Assembly (NCBI RefSeq): GCF_030915485.1
Contig: NZ_CP133266.1
Location: 2,670,001-2,734,000 of the forward strand
Reading direction: 5' to 3'
Source of the DNA: Neobacillus sp. PS3-40
GTDB taxonomy: Bacteria; Bacillota; Bacilli; Bacillales; Cytobacillaceae
DNA: 64,000 nucleotides
Within the stretch, counting starts at the first letter, position 1. Every line of letters begins with the position of its first letter. Made by a program: the position numbers and the translations under genes. The notes beneath the pieces were generated by a model that had not been told where the DNA came from, searched no databases, and saw nothing but the letters and a program-made list of their open reading frames with translations. Of the stretch, positions 18,974 to 28,504 are shown piece after piece.

Positions 18974-20359
18974 ATGAATAGAATAGTGCCGGTTCAAAAA
19001 AATGATTATATAGATGTTGTATTTGAGGATTTAACTCATGATGGGGCAGGAGTAGCAAAAGTGGATGGGTATCCGCTCTTTGTTCCCAATGGGCTCCCTG
19101 GAGAAAAAGCAAAAGTAAAGGTTATTAAAGCCAATAAGGGATACGGATTTGGGCGGTTGATGGAGCTATATGAAAATAGCCCTTACCGTGTTGAGATTGA
19201 GAGTAGTGATACTCATAAATATGGCGGCTGCCAGCTAGAGCATATCAGCTATGACGGTCAGTTGAAGTTTAAGGAAAATCAAGTTCGGCAAGTGCTTGCC
19301 CGGATTGGTAAACTTGAGGATGTGTTGGTGCATCCGATTCTAGGCATGGAGAATCCTTGGCATTACCGAAACAAAGCACAGGTCCCCGTTGGAGAAAAAG
19401 ACGGTAAATTGATTGCGGGATTTTTTAAACAAAGAAGTCATGAAATTGTCGATACAGATGAAAGCCTAATCCAGATTCCAGAAGTGAATGAAGCTGTGCA
19501 AACGGTAAAGGAAATCTGTAATGAGCTTGGCATTCCGGCATATCAGGAGGAGTCACATAAGGGTGTGCTCCGCCATATCATGGCCCGGTACGGAAAGAAA
19601 ACTGGAGAACTCATGGTTGTAGTTATCACCAGAACAGCGGATATTCCACAAAAGAATAAGCTTGTTGAGGAAATCGTTGCACGCCTTCCTAAGGTGAAAT
19701 CGATTGTTCATAATGTGAATTCAAAACGAACAAACGTCATACTAGGTGAAAAAACAAACGTTCTGTGGGGAAATGAAGTTATTTATGATTATATCGGAGA
19801 TGTGAAATTTGCGATTTCAGCGTTGTCCTTTTACCAGATAAACCCTGATCAAACAAAGGTACTTTATGAAAAGGCATTAGAGTACGCAGATTTAAATGGG
19901 GAAGAAACTGTCATCGACGCTTATTGTGGAATCGGGACAATCTCATTATTTTTAGCACAAAAAGCTCGAAAGGTATTTGGCGTAGAAATTGTCCCAGAAG
20001 CAATTGAAGATGCAAAACGGAACGCTGAATTGAACGGAATAACCAATGCTGAATTTGCGGTTGGAGAAGCAGAAGCTGTCATTCCAAAGTGGTATAAGGA
20101 AGGAAACGCAGCTGATGTACTTGTCGTTGACCCACCGCGAAAGGGTTGTGATGAAGCTCTACTTCAGACCATTATCGAAATGAAACCAAAGAAGGTTGTT
20201 TATGTTTCCTGCAATCCGGCAACCTTAGCAAGGGATCTTAGAATTTTGGAAGATGGGGGATATAAAACGGTGGAGGTTCAACCGGTTGACATGTTTCCGC
20301 AGACGACGCATTGTGAGGCAGTTGCGAAGATAGTTTTGAAAGAGGAAGCAGAAGCCTGA
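18974..20359 (+). CDS. rlmCD: 23S rRNA (uracil-5-)-methyltransferase RlmCD
   Basis: A 461-residue SAM-dependent rRNA methyltransferase. It has an N-terminal TRAM RNA-binding domain (about 5-65), a central domain, and a C-terminal Rossmann methyltransferase with [26 protein letters not shown] and the nucleophile in [14 protein letters not shown]. In Bacillus one enzyme (YefA) methylates both U747 and U1939, hence the name; TrmFO-type tRNA activity is excluded by fold. Of the Fe-S cysteines of E. coli RlmD only the one in YGGCQLEH is evident here. Start at ATG 18974 after AGGAAG. Confidence 0.93.
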   Translation: MNRIVPVQKNDYIDVVFEDLTHDGAGVAKVDGYPLFVPNGLPGEKAKVKVIKANKGYGFGRLMELYENSPYRVEIESSDTHKYGGCQLEHISYDGQLKFKENQVRQVLARIGKLEDVLVHPILGMENPWHYRNKAQVPVGEKDGKLIAGFFKQRSHEIVDTDESLIQIPEVNEAVQTVKEICNELGIPAYQEESHKGVLRHIMARYGKKTGELMVVVITRTADIPQKNKLVEEIVARLPKVKSIVHNVNSKRTNVILGEKTNVLWGNEVIYDYIGDVKFAISALSFYQINPDQTKVLYEKALEYADLNGEETVIDAYCGIGTISLFLAQKARKVFGVEIVPEAIEDAKRNAELNGITNAEFAVGEAEAVIPKWYKEGNAADVLVVDPPRKGCDEALLQTIIEMKPKKVVYVSCNPATLARDLRILEDGGYKTVEVQPVDMFPQTTHCEAVAKIVLKEEAEA

Positions 20360-20377
20360 TTAGGTTTCTGTTTTTTT
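20346..20377 (+). terminator. Terminator of rlmCD
   Basis: CAGAAGCCT-GATT-AGGTTTCTG followed by seven T; the stem includes the stop codon. Confidence 0.8.
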
Positions 20378-20564
20378 ATTTGATTCTCTAGCAATTGGGC
20401 TAGGTTGTTGCATAAAAAGTGTAAAGAAAATTGTAAATTGCGAGGGTTTTACTTAAACTAACAGAGCAGGTTCAATAAGATATACTTATGAATTTGTATA
20501 AATAATCCCTAATGTTCCTTATGTTTCGAAATTGATATGTTAAAGAAAAGGAAGGGGAGTTATT

Positions 20565-21308
20565 ATGAGAATTTTTGATGCACATTTTCATATTATTGAT
20601 TTTGACTTTCCAGTTATAGAAAACCAAGGATATTTTCCCCCTAGTTATGTTGTAGAAGATTATCAAAATGAAACGGATGATTTAAATGTATTAGGTGGAG
20701 CTATTGTATCTGGGTCATTCCAAGGATTTGACCAAGAATATTTATTAAAGGCACTTAAGGTATTGGGGTTAACATTTTGTGGAGTAACACAATTGCCTTT
20801 TACAGTGACTGACCAAGAGATAATAAATTTAAATGAAAACGGGGTAAAAGCATTACGTTTTAATATTAAAAGAGGCGGTTCGGAAGATTTATCTAAGCTG
20901 GATTACTTTGCTAGAAGAGTTCATGATTTAGTTGGTTGGCATAGCGAGATTTATATCGATGCAAAAGAGTTACCCGAAATTGTATCCACTATTGAGAAAT
21001 TACCAGCAATATCAATCGACCATTTAGGGTTATCTGAAGACGGGCTACCATACTTATTAAAGCTAGTTGATAAAGGAGTACATGTAAAAGCAACTGGTTT
21101 TGGTCGTGTAGAATTGAATGTTGAGAATGCTTTAAAATTAATTTTTGATATAAACCCAGACGCTCTTATGTTCGGGACAGATTTGCCATCTACAAGAGCA
21201 AAAAGACCTTTTGGATATGCAGATATTGAATTAATCCAACGGATATTTGATGAATCCGCTATCGATAAAATCCTATACACAAATGCTTTCAAATGGTATT
21301 TAAAGTAA
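20565..21308 (+). CDS. Amidohydrolase-family TIM-barrel hydrolase
   Basis: A 247-residue metal-dependent hydrolase of the Amidohydro_2 group. The metal-binding HxH is in FDAHFHI (residues 4-10); a later His in SIDHLGL and an Asp in MFGTDLPST complete the usual ligand set. Related enzymes are lactonases and decarboxylases; the substrate cannot be read here. It is preceded by AAGGGGAG and lies alone; the following ASCH gene is 70 bases away and may be co-transcribed. Confidence 0.75.
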   Translation: MRIFDAHFHIIDFDFPVIENQGYFPPSYVVEDYQNETDDLNVLGGAIVSGSFQGFDQEYLLKALKVLGLTFCGVTQLPFTVTDQEIINLNENGVKALRFNIKRGGSEDLSKLDYFARRVHDLVGWHSEIYIDAKELPEIVSTIEKLPAISIDHLGLSEDGLPYLLKLVDKGVHVKATGFGRVELNVENALKLIFDINPDALMFGTDLPSTRAKRPFGYADIELIQRIFDESAIDKILYTNAFKWYLK

Positions 21309-21378
21309 TTTATCTATTATTTGATTTTTACAATATAAATATCATTTTTAAACTAATAGAAAGTTGGTTGATTTATGT

Positions 21379-21840
21379 ATGAATAATAGCTCCATTGTTC
21401 AATTATGGGAGGAATATCGAAAAATAAATCCAGATGCACCGAAAGATTATGTAGCGTGGGCTTTTGGCAATTCAAAAGAGATGGCAAATGAACTTGCAAA
21501 ATTAGTCTTAGATGGAACAAAAAAAGCAACGGCATCCAATTATATGTTATATGAATTTGAAAACGAGCCATTACCGCATTTTGGTCAATTTAATATTATT
21601 CTTGATGGAGATGGAAATGCTGTTGCAATTATTGAAACCACATCTGTTGAAGTATTCTCTTTTGATGAGGTAACAGCAGAGCATGCGTATTTGGAAGGAG
21701 AAGGTGATCGTTCATTACAATATTGGCGTGATGTTCATGAGCCTTTCTTTAAGAAAGAATTAGAAAATATAAATCAAGAATTCACCTATAAAATACCTGT
21801 TCTATGTGAAAAATTTCAGCTTGTTTTTAAGAAACGATAA
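21379..21840 (+). CDS. ASCH-domain protein
   Basis: A 153-residue protein with the ASCH fold (related to PUA), suggested by LVLDGTKKATAS (residues 39-50), FGQFNIILDGDGNAVAIIETT and the C-terminal EFTYKIPVLCEKFQLV. ASCH proteins are thought to bind RNA or modified nucleosides. Charged and cytosolic, no membrane segment. I place the start at ATG 21379; the upstream TTG in frame lacks a ribosome site. Some relatives hydrolyse N4-acetylcytidine, but no catalytic residue is assigned here. Confidence 0.75.
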   Translation: MNNSSIVQLWEEYRKINPDAPKDYVAWAFGNSKEMANELAKLVLDGTKKATASNYMLYEFENEPLPHFGQFNIILDGDGNAVAIIETTSVEVFSFDEVTAEHAYLEGEGDRSLQYWRDVHEPFFKKELENINQEFTYKIPVLCEKFQLVFKKR

Positions 21841-21880
21841 AACGTAATGAAAACTCATGAAGTACCGTATTCAACAATCT

Positions 21881-21911
21881 GGCGCGTTGATCCAAGAAGG
21901 ATTAACTCGCC
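21881..21911 (+). terminator. Imperfect hairpin after the ASCH gene
   Basis: GGCGCGTTGATCC-AAGAA-GGATTAACTCGCC pairs over 13 positions with two mismatches. It is followed by TTATTCTTG rather than a clean T run, so it may be a weak terminator or a repeat element. Confidence 0.4.
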
Positions 21912-22053
21912 TTATTCTTGAATATTTTCCTAAAGGAGTATTTTACTTCAAGAAGCTAAATTTAAAAGTTGAGAACATATAGTTGAAAGTTCAATTAGAT
22001 ATCATGGCATAATTTTATTATAATTCAAAAAATAGGGAGGGGGAAAATTTGTA

Positions 22054-22605
22054 ATGAGGGTTAATCCAACAGAATTTCATATTAATAATTTAATTTATAT
22101 TATAAGATCTGCAATACAAAAAGATGCGAAAGCCTTGTCTGAAGTAAGATTACAAATAGATGGTGAAACAGAAAATTTAGACAGAGAAAAGGGCGAGGCA
22201 TTCATAGATGAATTTGGTTTTAACCAGATTATTAAAGAAGATACAGAAAGTTTTAATAGCCTATTTTTAGTTGCTGAAATTAATGGTAGAATTGTAGGGT
22301 TTATAAGAGGTGCAGGCAATAAATTGAAAAGAATGTCTCATAGAGTTGAATTTGGAATTGGTGTATTAAAAGAATATTGGGGATATGGAATAGGAAAAAA
22401 CCTTTTAAAAGAACTTATTCATTGGGCAGACTCAAGTGGAATTAGGAAAATAACATTGCATGTTCTCGAAACCAATGATAAAGCTAAGAAGCTATATGAA
22501 AACCATGGTTTTCAAGTAGAAGGTATTTTAAAAGAAGACAAATTTCTATCTGACGGCAATTATTATAATACCATCGTGATGGGAAGGATTAATGATAGGA
22601 ATTAG
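22054..22605 (+). CDS. GNAT family N-acetyltransferase
   Basis: A 183-residue single-domain acetyltransferase. The acetyl-CoA pyrophosphate loop is VLKEYWGYGIGKNLLKEL (about residues 109-126) and the C-terminal strand-helix NDKAKKLYENHGFQVEGILK is typical of the RimI/Ard1-like branch. The substrate is unknown. ATG 22054 follows GGGAGGGGG. It has no obvious operon partner. Confidence 0.85.
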   Translation: MRVNPTEFHINNLIYIIRSAIQKDAKALSEVRLQIDGETENLDREKGEAFIDEFGFNQIIKEDTESFNSLFLVAEINGRIVGFIRGAGNKLKRMSHRVEFGIGVLKEYWGYGIGKNLLKELIHWADSSGIRKITLHVLETNDKAKKLYENHGFQVEGILKEDKFLSDGNYYNTIVMGRINDRN

Positions 22606-22763
22606 TAGATAACTCGAAAATTGTTAAACAAAATGGTAAATACCACTACATCATGAGTACCTGCGACCAACACTCAAGCTATGTGGAGTGTGTCATTCGG
22701 TTCGGTTGAGTAAGAAATAAGAACGATAAAAGCTACAAAAATAAATTTAGGATGGAATTTAAC

Positions 22764-24353
22764 ATGTTAAGAATAAGTAATATTAAGCTTCGTGCGGATT
22801 TTGATCCAAGTAAAGAAAATGAATTTTTAGCTCAAAAGATCCAGAAAATACTAAAGGTAAAACAGGAAAAAATAATGTCTTTTTGTATTTCTAAGAAATC
22901 GATCGACGCAAGGGAAAAAAATAATGTCCAGCTAGTTTATTCTGTTGATGTTGAAATTAAAAACGAGAGATCGTATATAGGAATAAAAGATGTTTCTTCC
23001 CATGAACCATTAGAATACGTGATCAAGGAAACCAAAAAAACCATCCGCCCTGTCGTAGTAGGCAGTGGACCTGCTGGACTTTTCTGCGCCTTGGTATTAG
23101 CAGAACATGGGTTAAACCCAATTGTTGTAGAGCAGGGAATGGACGTTGATCGCAGAAAAATGGCTGTTGAAAAATTTTGGAAAGATGGCGTGCTTGAAAC
23201 GAATAGTAATGTCCAATTTGGTGAAGGTGGAGCAGGAACATTTTCAGATGGTAAATTAACAACGGGCATAAAAAATACTAGAATTCCGAAAGTACTAAAG
23301 GAATTCGTAGAAGCGGGTGCCCCTGGGAAGATTGCATTTTTGTCAAAGCCCCATATTGGAACGGACATTTTGATAACGGTTGTAAGAAATATTCGTCAAA
23401 AAATCGAACGACTAGGTGGGGAAGTGCGTTTCGAAACGAAAATGAAGGAACTTATTATCGAAAATGGTGTAGTTAGAGGCGTGCTACTAGATCAAAAAGG
23501 AGAGTCAGATGTCATAGAAACCGATGCTGTAGTATTGGCGGTAGGGCATAGTGCTCGAGATACTTTTTATATGTTAAGGGATTTAGGTGTAGAGATGATA
23601 CCGAAGGCTTTTGCTGTAGGTGTGCGTATTGAACATCACCAAAAAGCCATCGATTTACAGCAATACGGTAGCTTTGCAAATAATCCACTACTTGGTGCAT
23701 CTGACTATAAGTTGAATGCACATCTTCCTAATGGGCGTGGTGTTTACACGTTTTGTATGTGCCCTGGAGGTCATGTTGTTGCTGCAGCATCAGAAAAAAA
23801 TGCTTTAGTTACAAACGGTATGAGCTATAGCGCAAGAAGTGGCGAGAATGCTAATAGTGCATTGCTTGTTTCTGTCACACCAAAAGATTTTAATGGAGAT
23901 GTTTTGGCGGCTATAGAGTTTCAAAGAAAACTTGAGCGAAAAGCATTTGAACTCGGTGGCAGAAATTATTTTGCACCAGTACAATTGGTCGGAGATTTCT
24001 TAGAAAATAAGGGTAGTAAACAACTTGGAGATATTATCCCAACGTATACCCCGGGTGTTACACCAACGGACTTAAGAGAATGTCTTGATGATTTTATCGT
24101 TGATAGTCTAAAAGACGGGTTGCGAGTAATGGATAAAAAACTTTCGGGTTTTATCAAACATGATGCCGTTTTATCAGCTGTAGAAAGCCGAAGTTCATCA
24201 CCAGTTACAATTAAGCGAAATCCGCTGACATATGAGTCGAACATCAAAGGGTTATACCCATGTGGTGAAGGTGCAGGTTATGCTGGCGGTATTACTTCTA
24301 GTGCTATTGATGGCATAAAATGTGCAGAAGCGTTAATGGAGATTGAAGTTTAG
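22764..24353 (+). CDS. FAD-dependent oxidoreductase (COG2509-type)
   Basis: A 529-residue flavoprotein. An N-terminal domain of about 90 residues precedes the FAD-binding motif VVGSGPAGLFCALVLAE. NVQFGEGGAGTFSDGKLTTG, GVRIEHHQ, FCMCPGGHVV and the C-terminal CGEGAGYAGGITSSAIDGI are hallmarks of a conserved, uncharacterised dehydrogenase group. Substrate and electron acceptor are unknown. ATG 22764 is chosen because AGGATGG lies 8 bases upstream; the ATG at 22752 is part of that site. A terminator follows at 24422. Confidence 0.88.
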   Translation: MLRISNIKLRADFDPSKENEFLAQKIQKILKVKQEKIMSFCISKKSIDAREKNNVQLVYSVDVEIKNERSYIGIKDVSSHEPLEYVIKETKKTIRPVVVGSGPAGLFCALVLAEHGLNPIVVEQGMDVDRRKMAVEKFWKDGVLETNSNVQFGEGGAGTFSDGKLTTGIKNTRIPKVLKEFVEAGAPGKIAFLSKPHIGTDILITVVRNIRQKIERLGGEVRFETKMKELIIENGVVRGVLLDQKGESDVIETDAVVLAVGHSARDTFYMLRDLGVEMIPKAFAVGVRIEHHQKAIDLQQYGSFANNPLLGASDYKLNAHLPNGRGVYTFCMCPGGHVVAAASEKNALVTNGMSYSARSGENANSALLVSVTPKDFNGDVLAAIEFQRKLERKAFELGGRNYFAPVQLVGDFLENKGSKQLGDIIPTYTPGVTPTDLRECLDDFIVDSLKDGLRVMDKKLSGFIKHDAVLSAVESRSSSPVTIKRNPLTYESNIKGLYPCGEGAGYAGGITSSAIDGIKCAEALMEIEV

Positions 24354-24421
24354 TTTTTGATACACACCTGGATTTTCTGTGATAATCATATAACCCACTA
24401 GGAGTAAATATTCGTCGTATC

Positions 24422-24450
24422 AGGCTCAGTCTTAATTGGACTGGGTCTTT
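24422..24450 (+). terminator. Terminator after the flavoprotein gene
   Basis: AGGCTCAGTC-TTAATTG-GACTGGGTCT with a short TTT tail. Confidence 0.7.
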
Positions 24451-24638
24451 GTTGTAATTTGGTAGAAAAATAAGAAAACAGTCAGACATTTAAAATTTTA
24501 TTTTAGCTAGAATTTAGTCGGAAACATCTAACAATTCACCTAAAGCAAATGTTGAATCAGCATGCCTTTCCTGAATCTTCAAGAGATGTATAAGTCTCTG
24601 AATGAATTACTTACCCAAGTTTTTAAATGTAATAACCT

Positions 24639-24658
24639 GTTCATCTTCCATTCATATA
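24639..24658 (+). promoter_or_regulatory. HssR-type operator of the second hrtBA pair
   Basis: GTTCATCTT CC ATTCATATA keeps the nine-base half-sites and two-base spacer of the HssR box with three deviations. The left half and spacer are identical to the box at 13270-13289. It ends 45 bases before the ATG of the permease, almost the same distance as at the first locus (40). Confidence 0.78.
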
Positions 24659-24703
24659 AGGATTATAAACTAAGGATGTCAATAAGAGATTGGAGGAATT
24701 AAG

Positions 24704-25738
24704 ATGAACATTGCTTGGAAAGAAATTAAGAAAAATAAAATGAGGTTTGTCATTTTAGGTTCAATTGTATTTCTTGTTAGTTTATTAACGTTTATTATAT
24801 CTGGTTTAGCAAATGGATTATCACAAGACAATGCAGCATTAATAAAAGATTTACCAAACGGACAATTCTATATGACCAAAAATGCAGAAGAAACCTATAA
24901 TCTCTCAAGAATAGATAAAAGTACTCAGGATAATATGTTACAAAAACAGAAAGATGCTGCAGCATTTTCAATTCAAATGGGATTTTTAAATGATCGTGAT
25001 GGGAAACAACGTGGTGTTGCCTTTGTTACATCGACTAATTCAAATTATTTCCAAAATGTTAAAAAAGGGGAAATTGTACTAGATCGCTCAATGGAAGATA
25101 AAGACATAAAAATCGGGGATACCTTAACGAATAATCAATACAATGGCAAGTTTATCGTAAAAGGTTTTGCGGATCATAGTAAATACAGCCATACTCCTGT
25201 CGCTTATATCAGTAGGGAAGACTATAAAGAAATTTATCGAGTCAATGAAATGCAATTAATTTTTGTTCCAGGTGGGGATTCAACACAAGTAGCAGCAGGA
25301 TTACAATCCTTTTCGAAAAAACAATTCCTAAATACCATTTCAAGTTATAAAGCAGAACAGATGTCCTTGAATATGATTGTTTGGTTTTTAGTTGCCATTA
25401 GTGGTATGTTGTTTGCTATCTTTTTCTACATGATGAACGTTCAAAAAATGGGTCTATACGGTATTCTAAAAGCAATTGGTTTAAAAACAAGTACTTTGTT
25501 CAAAATGATGTGGACCCAGATGGTTTTTATTACGGTCATTGCACTTTGTCTATCAGTTGCAATCAGTCAAGTTTTTAATAGTCTGGCTCCTAAAGAAATG
25601 CCTTTTAGTTTAACACCTGAGGCAACAATGCAATTGTCAATTGTCTTCTTAATTATTGGATTTATTGGAGCTACGCTTTCAGGTATACAAATAAAAAAAG
25701 TCGAACCATTACAAGCTATTCAACAAGGAGAGGTTTAA
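24704..25738 (+). CDS. hrtB: Second haem-efflux-type ABC permease (HrtB paralogue)
   Basis: A 344-residue FtsX-type permease with a helix at about 14-36, an extracellular domain (about 40-222) and three C-terminal helices. FIISGLANGLSQDNAALI corresponds to the hallmark of the first HrtB. The two proteins are clearly related but well diverged, so this is an old duplication or a separate acquisition. No kinase or regulator is next to it. ATG 24704 follows TGGAGG. The ATPase starts one base after the stop codon. Confidence 0.82.
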   Translation: MNIAWKEIKKNKMRFVILGSIVFLVSLLTFIISGLANGLSQDNAALIKDLPNGQFYMTKNAEETYNLSRIDKSTQDNMLQKQKDAAAFSIQMGFLNDRDGKQRGVAFVTSTNSNYFQNVKKGEIVLDRSMEDKDIKIGDTLTNNQYNGKFIVKGFADHSKYSHTPVAYISREDYKEIYRVNEMQLIFVPGGDSTQVAAGLQSFSKKQFLNTISSYKAEQMSLNMIVWFLVAISGMLFAIFFYMMNVQKMGLYGILKAIGLKTSTLFKMMWTQMVFITVIALCLSVAISQVFNSLAPKEMPFSLTPEATMQLSIVFLIIGFIGATLSGIQIKKVEPLQAIQQGEV

Positions 25739-25739
25739 T

Positions 25740-26426
25740 ATGACAATATTTACAATAGATGAAATTAGAAAAACTTTTTCGAATGGTGATGTAAAAGAAG
25801 AAATACTAAAAGGAATTAATCTTTCTCTTCAAGAGGGAGAAGTAACAGCATTAGTGGGTGCCTCCGGTTCCGGTAAAAGTACACTCCTTACCATTGCTGC
25901 TGGACTTCAACCCGCATCAAATGGGCAAATTGTATTTGATGGGAATAATATGACTACCATGAATCCTGAACAAGTTCGAAAAATACGGGCAAGTAAATTT
26001 GGGTTTGTTTTTCAATTTGCACATCTCGTTCCTTTTCTTACAGTAGAAGAGCAACTAATGTTAATGTTGGACGTATCTGAATCAAAAATTATGAAACGTG
26101 AACAAAAGAAGGAAGTTGATAAAATACTAAATTTAGTCGGAATGGACCATCGAAAAAAAGCCTATCCATCCTCGTTATCCGGAGGGGAAAAACAGCGGGT
26201 TGCCATTGCTCGTGCAATTATCCATCAACCTAAAGTTCTCTTTGCAGATGAACCAACTGCAAGTTTAGATTCAAAAAGGTCTAAAGATGTTATGTCATTA
26301 ATACGGTATTTAACTAAAACATTGAATATTACTACACTAATGGTAACCCATGATGAGGAAATGCTTTCCTACGCTGACCATGTCATTAAAATGAGCGATG
26401 GAATGGTTTTGCAGAGTGAAAATTAA
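25740..26426 (+). CDS. hrtA: Second haem-efflux-type ABC ATPase (HrtA paralogue)
   Basis: A 228-residue ATPase, the same length as the first HrtA. Walker A is GASGSGKS, the signature [14 protein letters not shown], Walker B LFADEPTA, and the switch His is in VTHDEEML. It forms a transporter with the permease immediately upstream. Its membership in the HssR regulon is inferred from the box at 24639. Confidence 0.82.
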   Translation: MTIFTIDEIRKTFSNGDVKEEILKGINLSLQEGEVTALVGASGSGKSTLLTIAAGLQPASNGQIVFDGNNMTTMNPEQVRKIRASKFGFVFQFAHLVPFLTVEEQLMLMLDVSESKIMKREQKKEVDKILNLVGMDHRKKAYPSSLSGGEKQRVAIARAIIHQPKVLFADEPTASLDSKRSKDVMSLIRYLTKTLNITTLMVTHDEEMLSYADHVIKMSDGMVLQSEN

Positions 26427-26531
26427 AATTGAGAAACACTTTTTTAAAAAAAGGATTTAGAAGAAAAAAACTTTAGTTATAGACTGATTTATACCTTAAA
26501 TATATAACCAGCGGCTTCCAGTATGAAGAAA

Positions 26532-26741
26532 TTATTGAGGGAATAAAAAGGCAACTTCGAGTTCTTCCTTAACAGATGGCGGAAGAATATTACGTATTTT
26601 ATTTACCCAATTATCCATCTGTACTTTTGAAGGATCAGAATAATCGATCTGTTCGATAAGCTTTTCGTGAACATTCAACTGAAACATAGAAGCTAATAAA
26701 TCAAATACTGGAATGGTATTATATGGTTTCATCATAGTCAA
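26532..26741 (-). pseudogene. Truncated ArsR-like regulator fragment
   Basis: A 69-residue frame resembling only the N-terminal part ([18 protein letters not shown]) of the ~320-residue DUF5937/ArsR-type regulators of Bacillus. The HTH and remaining two-thirds are absent; the frame runs into a stop soon after PPSVKEELEVAFLF. It lies head to head with another gene fragment at 26754, which suggests a deletion junction between two former genes. Recognition is by eye. Confidence 0.45.
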
Positions 26742-26753
26742 ATATCAATTTCG

Positions 26754-27026
26754 ATGTATTCATTAAATACCGTCACTGTGAAACCCGAAACCTCAAAATT
26801 TGATGAATTAAAAATTGTTGCCAGCACCTGGGCGGTATTCGAATCGATTGGACCATTCCCGGAAACACTTCAAAATGTGTGGGGTGGGATATACTCAGAG
26901 TGGCTCCCATCTTCAGGATATGAGGCAGTTGAAGGTCCTGAAATTTTGTGGAATGAGAGTAAGGACACAGAGAATCTAAAGTATAAAAGTGAAATTTGGA
27001 TTCCGGTAAAGAAAAAAGAACACTAA
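26754..27026 (+). pseudogene. C-terminal fragment of an AraC-type regulator (GyrI-like effector domain)
   Basis: The 90-residue frame contains [20 protein letters not shown] and [19 protein letters not shown], typical of the last third of AraC-family proteins with a GyrI-like (effector-binding) domain, ending in a basic IPVKKK. The AraC HTH and the first half of the GyrI domain are missing, and no good ribosome site precedes the ATG. I regard it as a remnant, although a small stand-alone GyrI-like protein is possible. Confidence 0.55.
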
Positions 27027-27049
27027 GTAAATCAAAAATAATGCTTAAA

Positions 27050-27073
27050 GGCACTCCCTAGTGGAGTGTCTTG
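27050..27073 (+). terminator. Terminator after the GyrI-like fragment
   Basis: GCACTCC-CTAGT-GGAGTGTC hairpin with a weak T-rich tail (TTGTT). Confidence 0.6.
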
Positions 27074-27287
27074 TTCGTTATTGTGTTTTGGCTATAAAAC
27101 TAAACAATTGCCCTGACACAAAGTTACATTTAATGAAAAAAACGATTGAAAACAAGTCTTTGTATAGATAAGTTGAATTTTATATCAATACATCATTTGT
27201 TTAATATAGAGAGGTAGTGAAAATTTTTTTCAGTTTATTAGATTTGAGCCGAAATAGTGGCGGATTTTTTACTAGAAGAGGGATAAA

Positions 27288-27527
27288 ATGGTCAAAAATT
27301 ATCACGTTCACATTACCTATGATGCCGGTCCTACTGGATGCGGGGAGCTCATCATGAATTTATTTCTAACAATAAAAAAAATGGAAAAGGGTCAAATTAT
27401 CGAAGTGATATCCTACGACCCGGGTGCAAGGGAGGACTTGCCTGCTTGGTGCAGAATGCAAAATCACACTCTTTTGGCTCGTGAGGATGAAGGGTATATT
27501 AGTCATTACTTTATTGAAAAAGGCTGA
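27288..27527 (+). CDS. TusA-family sulfur carrier-like protein
   Basis: A 79-residue TusA/SirA-fold protein. The carrier cysteine of TusA normally sits in a CPxP motif; here it is Cys18 in TGCGEL, so the two prolines are replaced. A second Cys55 lies in EDLPAWCRMQNH, a block shared almost exactly with the N-terminal domain of the fusion at 28505 (EDLPAWCRMVNH). TusA proteins pass persulfide sulfur, or in some organisms selenium, between partners. Its neighbours are DsrE-like, OsmC-like and MetE-like proteins. ATG 27288 follows AGAGGG. Partner and product are unknown. Confidence 0.75.
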   Translation: MVKNYHVHITYDAGPTGCGELIMNLFLTIKKMEKGQIIEVISYDPGAREDLPAWCRMQNHTLLAREDEGYISHYFIEKG

Positions 27528-27747
27528 ATTAACCCCTGTTCAAACCAAAATAACGTAAAAGAAGTGTTTTCGAGGGAGTGGCCCAATCTTAGGAAGATAG
27601 TGTATGCAACTAGGGAAAGCTTCCGGAGCATTTCCATCTCAGTCGAAAAGACATTGTTCTTTAGTCGAACTGCGCCCTATGAAACGCCCTAACGGGTAAA
27701 CATTCGGCGAGTTTACTATAAAAATAATCTGTGGGAGGTATTATTGA

Positions 27748-28110
27748 ATGGCAGGTAAATTTCTAGTAAGCTTAACAAATGCAAAAAATGATCCGGATAA
27801 AGCAACAGTAGGCTTTGTCGTGGCAAATGCAGCAGTGGCATCAGGCCAGGAAACAGTGATTTTTCTTAATGTGGAAGGTGCTTACCTAGCATCAAAAGGA
27901 TATGCAGAAGAGATACATGAAGATGGCTTCGCTCCTCTAAAACAGTTAATGGATCAATTCGTGGAAGCTGGCGGCACCATTTGGGTATGCAGCCCATGCT
28001 TCAAAAAACGCAATCTTTCGGAAGAAAGTTTAATCGAAGGTGCTACCATTGTTGGCGGAGCTAAACTAGTAGAATTCTTGAGCCAAGGTGCAGCTTCAAT
28101 TACTTATTAA
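27748..28110 (+). CDS. DsrE-family sulfur-relay-like protein
   Basis: A 120-residue protein with the DsrE/DsrF fold: FLVSLTNAKNDPDKATVGFVVA at the start, a long central helix region, and a CxxC at Cys81 and Cys84 in IWVCSPCFKKRN. In DsrE-type proteins a cysteine at this place carries persulfide. GTGGGAGG precedes ATG 27748. It lies 220 bp after the TusA-like gene and 394 bp before the TusA-OsmC fusion, the latter gap enlarged by a MITE. Confidence 0.8.
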   Translation: MAGKFLVSLTNAKNDPDKATVGFVVANAAVASGQETVIFLNVEGAYLASKGYAEEIHEDGFAPLKQLMDQFVEAGGTIWVCSPCFKKRNLSEESLIEGATIVGGAKLVEFLSQGAASITY

Positions 28111-28111
28111 A

Positions 28112-28277
28112 AAGGCTTTTTTCTTAAACTTTGTTGCTAGTTGAAACTAAATTTGAATGGGATTCCAGTTTACCGATGAAAACCGTAGGAAGTTTTTAAG
28201 AAAAGAGCACGATACTATTGTTATTTCGGGTTTTTAGACTAGGTACGAAAAACAACAATCTATGCGAAAACAGCCAT
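28112..28277. mobile_element. MITE, copy B
   Basis: Begins AAGGCTTTTTTCTTAAACTT and ends GAAAACAGCCAT. It matches copies A and C at both ends and in the middle (TAAGAAAAGAGCACGATA, TTTTAGACTAGGTACG) but its internal left arm has diverged, so it is an older insertion. It starts one base after the DsrE stop codon and separates dsrE from the TusA-OsmC gene. The target duplication is not exact (TAAA with one extra base). Confidence 0.72.
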
Positions 28278-28412
28278 TTAAAAAAACTCAAAGGCGCTTA
28301 GCTTTAGGCGACAAACACATGCCGCTACAACTAGAGTGGCTTGTGACCTTATGCTGATGATGCCTTTCCTGCTAGAGTGTTCCTTTCTTATCTATCAAAA
28401 AATGTGAACCCT

Positions 28413-28447
28413 GCTCAGCGACGCCCCCTTTGTTGCTGGGCTCTTTT
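28413..28447 (+). terminator. Hairpin upstream of the TusA-OsmC gene
   Basis: GCTCAGCGAC and GTTGCTGGGC pair over 10 positions including G-U pairs, with a C-rich loop, then TCTTTT. It may end transcription from the DsrE side. The rest of this 394-bp gap is the MITE and unremarkable sequence. Confidence 0.6.
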
Positions 28448-28504
28448 AAAGTCTAATCAGATTTTAGTTCATAATTATAAATTTTTCCGTAAAAAGGTGA
28501 TTTT

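Larger units (their letters stand above)
24354..24703. other. Intergenic region with terminator and hrtBA2 control signals
   Basis: A 350-bp gap. It holds the terminator at 24422-24450 and the HssR-like box at 24639-24658. The stretch between (24451-24630) is AT-rich without a visible gene. Confidence 0.6.
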
